Shown: positions 32,629-34,412 of the stretch, in pieces
Numbering within the stretch: the first letter of the stretch is position 1
Layout of the letters: each line of letters opens with the position of its first letter
NCBI GenBank assembly: GCA_021108005.1
Contig: JAIORS010000192.1
Coordinates: 1 to 34,412 of the forward strand
Direction: 5' to 3'
DNA: 34,412 nt
DNA from: Candidatus Aegiribacteria sp.
GTDB lineage: Bacteria > Fermentibacterota > Fermentibacteria > Fermentibacterales > JCC-6
Program-made: the position numbers and the translations under genes
Notes under the pieces: model-generated
What the model was told of the DNA's origin: nothing
The model's database searches: none
Seen by the model: only the letters and a program-made list of their open reading frames with translations

Positions 32629-34140
32629 CTAAAGCCGGAGGAATGCATCTACTTCGAGGTTTCTCCGTCTTACATGATCCACAAGTTCCTCCAGGGCCTC
32701 ATCGAATTCATCGGTACACTCAAGCAGCGAATAACCGGACAACTCACCGTTCTCCCCTGTAACAAACTGGCTAATCATATCGTGGAAATACAGGTACCTG
32801 ACCTTCATATCTTCAGGATCGAATACGGTCTCCAGCACATGCTCCAGATTCTCCATGTACTTTTCCCTGTAGACCGGGTCGTCCATGAAGTACCGTATCA
32901 GAGGCCAGTTCCGGTCAACATCCTCCAGATCAAGTGTCAGCACCGGCATCAGGCCTTTGTCCGATCGGAGAGCCATGTTGTTGTCCCATGGTATCCATGT
33001 AAGCAGACCTGTAGCAGGGTCGTTATAAAGGTAATAGTTGTGTGGTGACCTCCCGTAAGTATCCCAGTTCTGAACAATTACGTTCACTGCCAGCCACAGA
33101 AGGAATCCGTCAACGTCGAATACACTCTCCAGTTCCCGCCGCCAGGCAGGTGCGTCGATAGTCCGCAATTCAGAGTGGATTGCATCGAACAGACGGAGTA
33201 TGTCGTTCCAGTCCCCCTCCGCTCTGTTGGTCTCCTTGTCAAATTCTACTTCTGCGAAAGCCCCCTCCGCGAAGGTTGCTCCCCGCCCCTCAGGTTTGTA
33301 AACATTACCACCGTCATCGGTGAACTGCTCCTCTATGACAGTGTCGTCAACCACCTCTACCATGGTGTAGAGTCCAAAATACACCGGACCGCTGCCGTTA
33401 TCGACGTAGAGCCTGTAAAAGGCAGTGTGAGGCGCAGGGACACCGGCTGCCCTGAAAATATCAGCGGTCACTTTCTCCCTTAGCAGAGAGGAATCCATGA
33501 AGTTACTGGAAAGAGTCAGTTGCCGGAAACCGAAGAACCTCTGATCCCGCACCTCAGGATATTCGCCCTCAAACTCATCAAAGTCCAGCTTGATGGGAAG
33601 CTTCATGACACCATCTCCCCATGTAATGGCCAGAGACGAATTACCCTTGAATCGGACACCCACATGTGTCCATTCCATGCCGTTGAATAGGATGGTGGCC
33701 TGCACCCAGACAGGGTTGCGGTCCCCTCCGATACTCAATCTGTGGCCGCCGGCGCCTCCCGGACCGGCCCCTACCGGGAAAGACATCTCTGGTGGAGGTA
33801 AAGGTACATTACCGAAACTATGAGGGGGGCCATCTGACGGACGAGGTGGAGGTGATCTGTCTCCCTCAGACGAATACGTCATCTTGCCGAACTCGCCACA
33901 AATTTCAGCCATGTCATCCATCATGATCTGCCATTCCCCCGGATCGAAAACGATGTCCAGCCTGTTTACCGAATTCTGTGGAAAGACCAGGTCATAATCC
34001 GGTCTGGCGGTTCTGTCATGGCTCATCTCTGTCCACGCCTCCGGGCGGGTGACCTCTTCCACCCCTTCAACACCCTCAGCAACACCAATCGAAAAAGGAA
34101 GAAACAGTACCAGTACTGTCAGCGCAAGTACTTCAAGCAT
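32629..34140 (-). CDS. Secreted CotH-kinase-family protein
   Basis: This 503-residue protein has an N-terminal hydrophobic signal (LALTVLVLFLPFSIGVAEG). A Pro/Gly-rich loop follows (about 95-132), then the CotH domain: VRFKGNSSLAITWGDG (161-177), KLPIKLDFDEFEGE (180-193), SLLREKVTADIFRAAGVPAP, YFGLYTMVEVVDDTVIEE, GNVYKPEGRGA, NWDTYGRSPHNYYLYND (Asp360) and IPWDNNMALR (Asp386). CotH proteins are atypical secreted kinases that phosphorylate proteins (spore coat in Bacillus); in environmental bacteria their targets are unknown. ATG 34140 lacks an RBS. AAAGGA (34165-34160) lies 7 nt before an in-frame ATC and 10 nt before an ATA, which would add M-I-K-H or M-K-H and a positive signal-peptide N-region. 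Confidence 0.87.
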   Translation of the reverse strand: MLEVLALTVLVLFLPFSIGVAEGVEGVEEVTRPEAWTEMSHDRTARPDYDLVFPQNSVNRLDIVFDPGEWQIMMDDMAEICGEFGKMTYSSEGDRSPPPRPSDGPPHSFGNVPLPPPEMSFPVGAGPGGAGGHRLSIGGDRNPVWVQATILFNGMEWTHVGVRFKGNSSLAITWGDGVMKLPIKLDFDEFEGEYPEVRDQRFFGFRQLTLSSNFMDSSLLREKVTADIFRAAGVPAPHTAFYRLYVDNGSGPVYFGLYTMVEVVDDTVIEEQFTDDGGNVYKPEGRGATFAEGAFAEVEFDKETNRAEGDWNDILRLFDAIHSELRTIDAPAWRRELESVFDVDGFLLWLAVNVIVQNWDTYGRSPHNYYLYNDPATGLLTWIPWDNNMALRSDKGLMPVLTLDLEDVDRNWPLIRYFMDDPVYREKYMENLEHVLETVFDPEDMKVRYLYFHDMISQFVTGENGELSGYSLLECTDEFDEALEELVDHVRRRNLEVDAFLRL

Positions 34141-34305
34141 ATGTTTTATGATGGATCGATCCTTTCATGATGCAGGGCTTCCGGTCCCGCCCCGAGCACA
34201 TTAACCTGCTTAATATAATACGCAGTAATGCAATGGCTGGAATCAGAACAGGTCATGTTCGTATGCAGACCCGATTCTCCTTCTTTCTCGGGTTTCAGTT
34301 TGTCA

Positions 34306-34339
34306 TTGACAGTTTCTTAGTATCCACAAATACTATAAT
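34306..34339 (+). promoter_or_regulatory. Possible promoter for the right-edge gene
   Basis: A perfect TTGACA (34306-34311) is followed by AATACT at 17-nt spacing or by a perfect TATAAT (34334-34339) at 22 nt. The rest of the 233-bp intergenic region 34141-34373 shows nothing else recognisable. Confidence 0.35.
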
Positions 34340-34373
34340 GAATTGTTTTATTGTAAATTGAAGGGATGTTGTT

Positions 34374-34412
34374 ATGAACAATGCAGTAAGAATAGTAATA
34401 CTGTTTATCGGT
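34374..34412 (+). CDS. Start of a gene, probably exported product (partial)
   Basis: AGGGATG (34362-34368) stands 5 nt before ATG 34374, which opens MNNAVRIVILFIG and runs off the window. A basic residue followed by a hydrophobic run suggests a signal peptide or membrane anchor. Nothing more can be said from 13 codons. Confidence 0.55.
   Translation, partial: MNNAVRIVILFIG

Noticed and set aside
32397-32762. 121-codon ORF as a complete gene
   Set aside because: Only the part from 32457 has an RBS; after about 32594 it loses homology and overlaps the CotH gene antisense.
1-34412. CRISPR array, complete IS, prophage or toxin-antitoxin pair
   Set aside because: No regularly spaced repeats, paired terminal inverted repeats, phage structural genes or known toxin motifs were seen on either strand.

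Overview
The window looks like a chromosomal segment of an uncultured Gram-negative bacterium of the FCB type (Fibrobacteres-Chlorobi-Bacteroidetes and relatives). Fermentibacterota or WOR-3-like lineages would fit, but this is inference from protein style and no phylogenetic marker was tested. The evidence is two secreted enzymes with T9SS-type C-terminal sorting domains, several secreted beta-propellers, OmpA-family proteins with carboxypeptidase-regulatory-like repeats, frequent GTG/TTG starts and strong GGAGG-type ribosome binding sites. No T9SS machinery genes lie in the window.

Layout. (1) 1-917: 3' part of a tRNA-Glu(CUC), then a secreted propeller-like protein. (2) 918-1558: a decayed HAD-hydrolase fragment and a gene-poor stretch. 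(3) 1559-8039: a tight five-gene run (secreted propeller; SagB/nitroreductase-family flavoprotein; secreted C39-like peptidase with golvesin-like and sorting domains; EamA transporter that seems to start at CTG; MATE transporter). (4) 8049-9737: a self-contained unit with promoter, legumain-like (C13) secreted peptidase and strong terminator. (5) 9738-10327: a scar in which a promoter, RBS and signal peptide run into a transposase remnant. (6) 10347-21034: a surface-polysaccharide cluster on both strands, with GT4, GT4-like, a Wzx-type flippase, GT2, GT4, GT2, a small membrane protein and a large GT-C-like membrane protein. (7) 21044-22978: thioredoxin-like lipoprotein, Nudix hydrolase and SPFH/band 7 protein. 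(8) 23064-27048: two paralogous OmpA-family outer-membrane proteins in tandem on the minus strand. (9) 27198-32217: a six-gene plus-strand run with a predicted outer-membrane barrel, a membrane-anchored protein with two Cys/His knuckles, RNase D, endonuclease III, a cyclase-family metal hydrolase and a second predicted barrel. (10) 32218-34412: gene fragments around an 11-bp inverted repeat, a CotH-kinase-family secreted protein on the minus strand, and the first codons of a further gene at the right edge.

The genes point to a heavy investment in the cell envelope: extracellular proteolysis, polysaccharide export, cell-wall-anchored outer-membrane proteins and efflux. Housekeeping nucleases (rnd, nth) sit inside an envelope-gene run. 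The least explained parts are the 1559-8039 run, the three consecutive polysaccharide genes that each end in a beta-rich domain (16955-21034), the knuckle protein at 28133, and the debris and operator-like repeat around 32412. I found no CRISPR array, complete insertion sequence, prophage or recognisable defence system.
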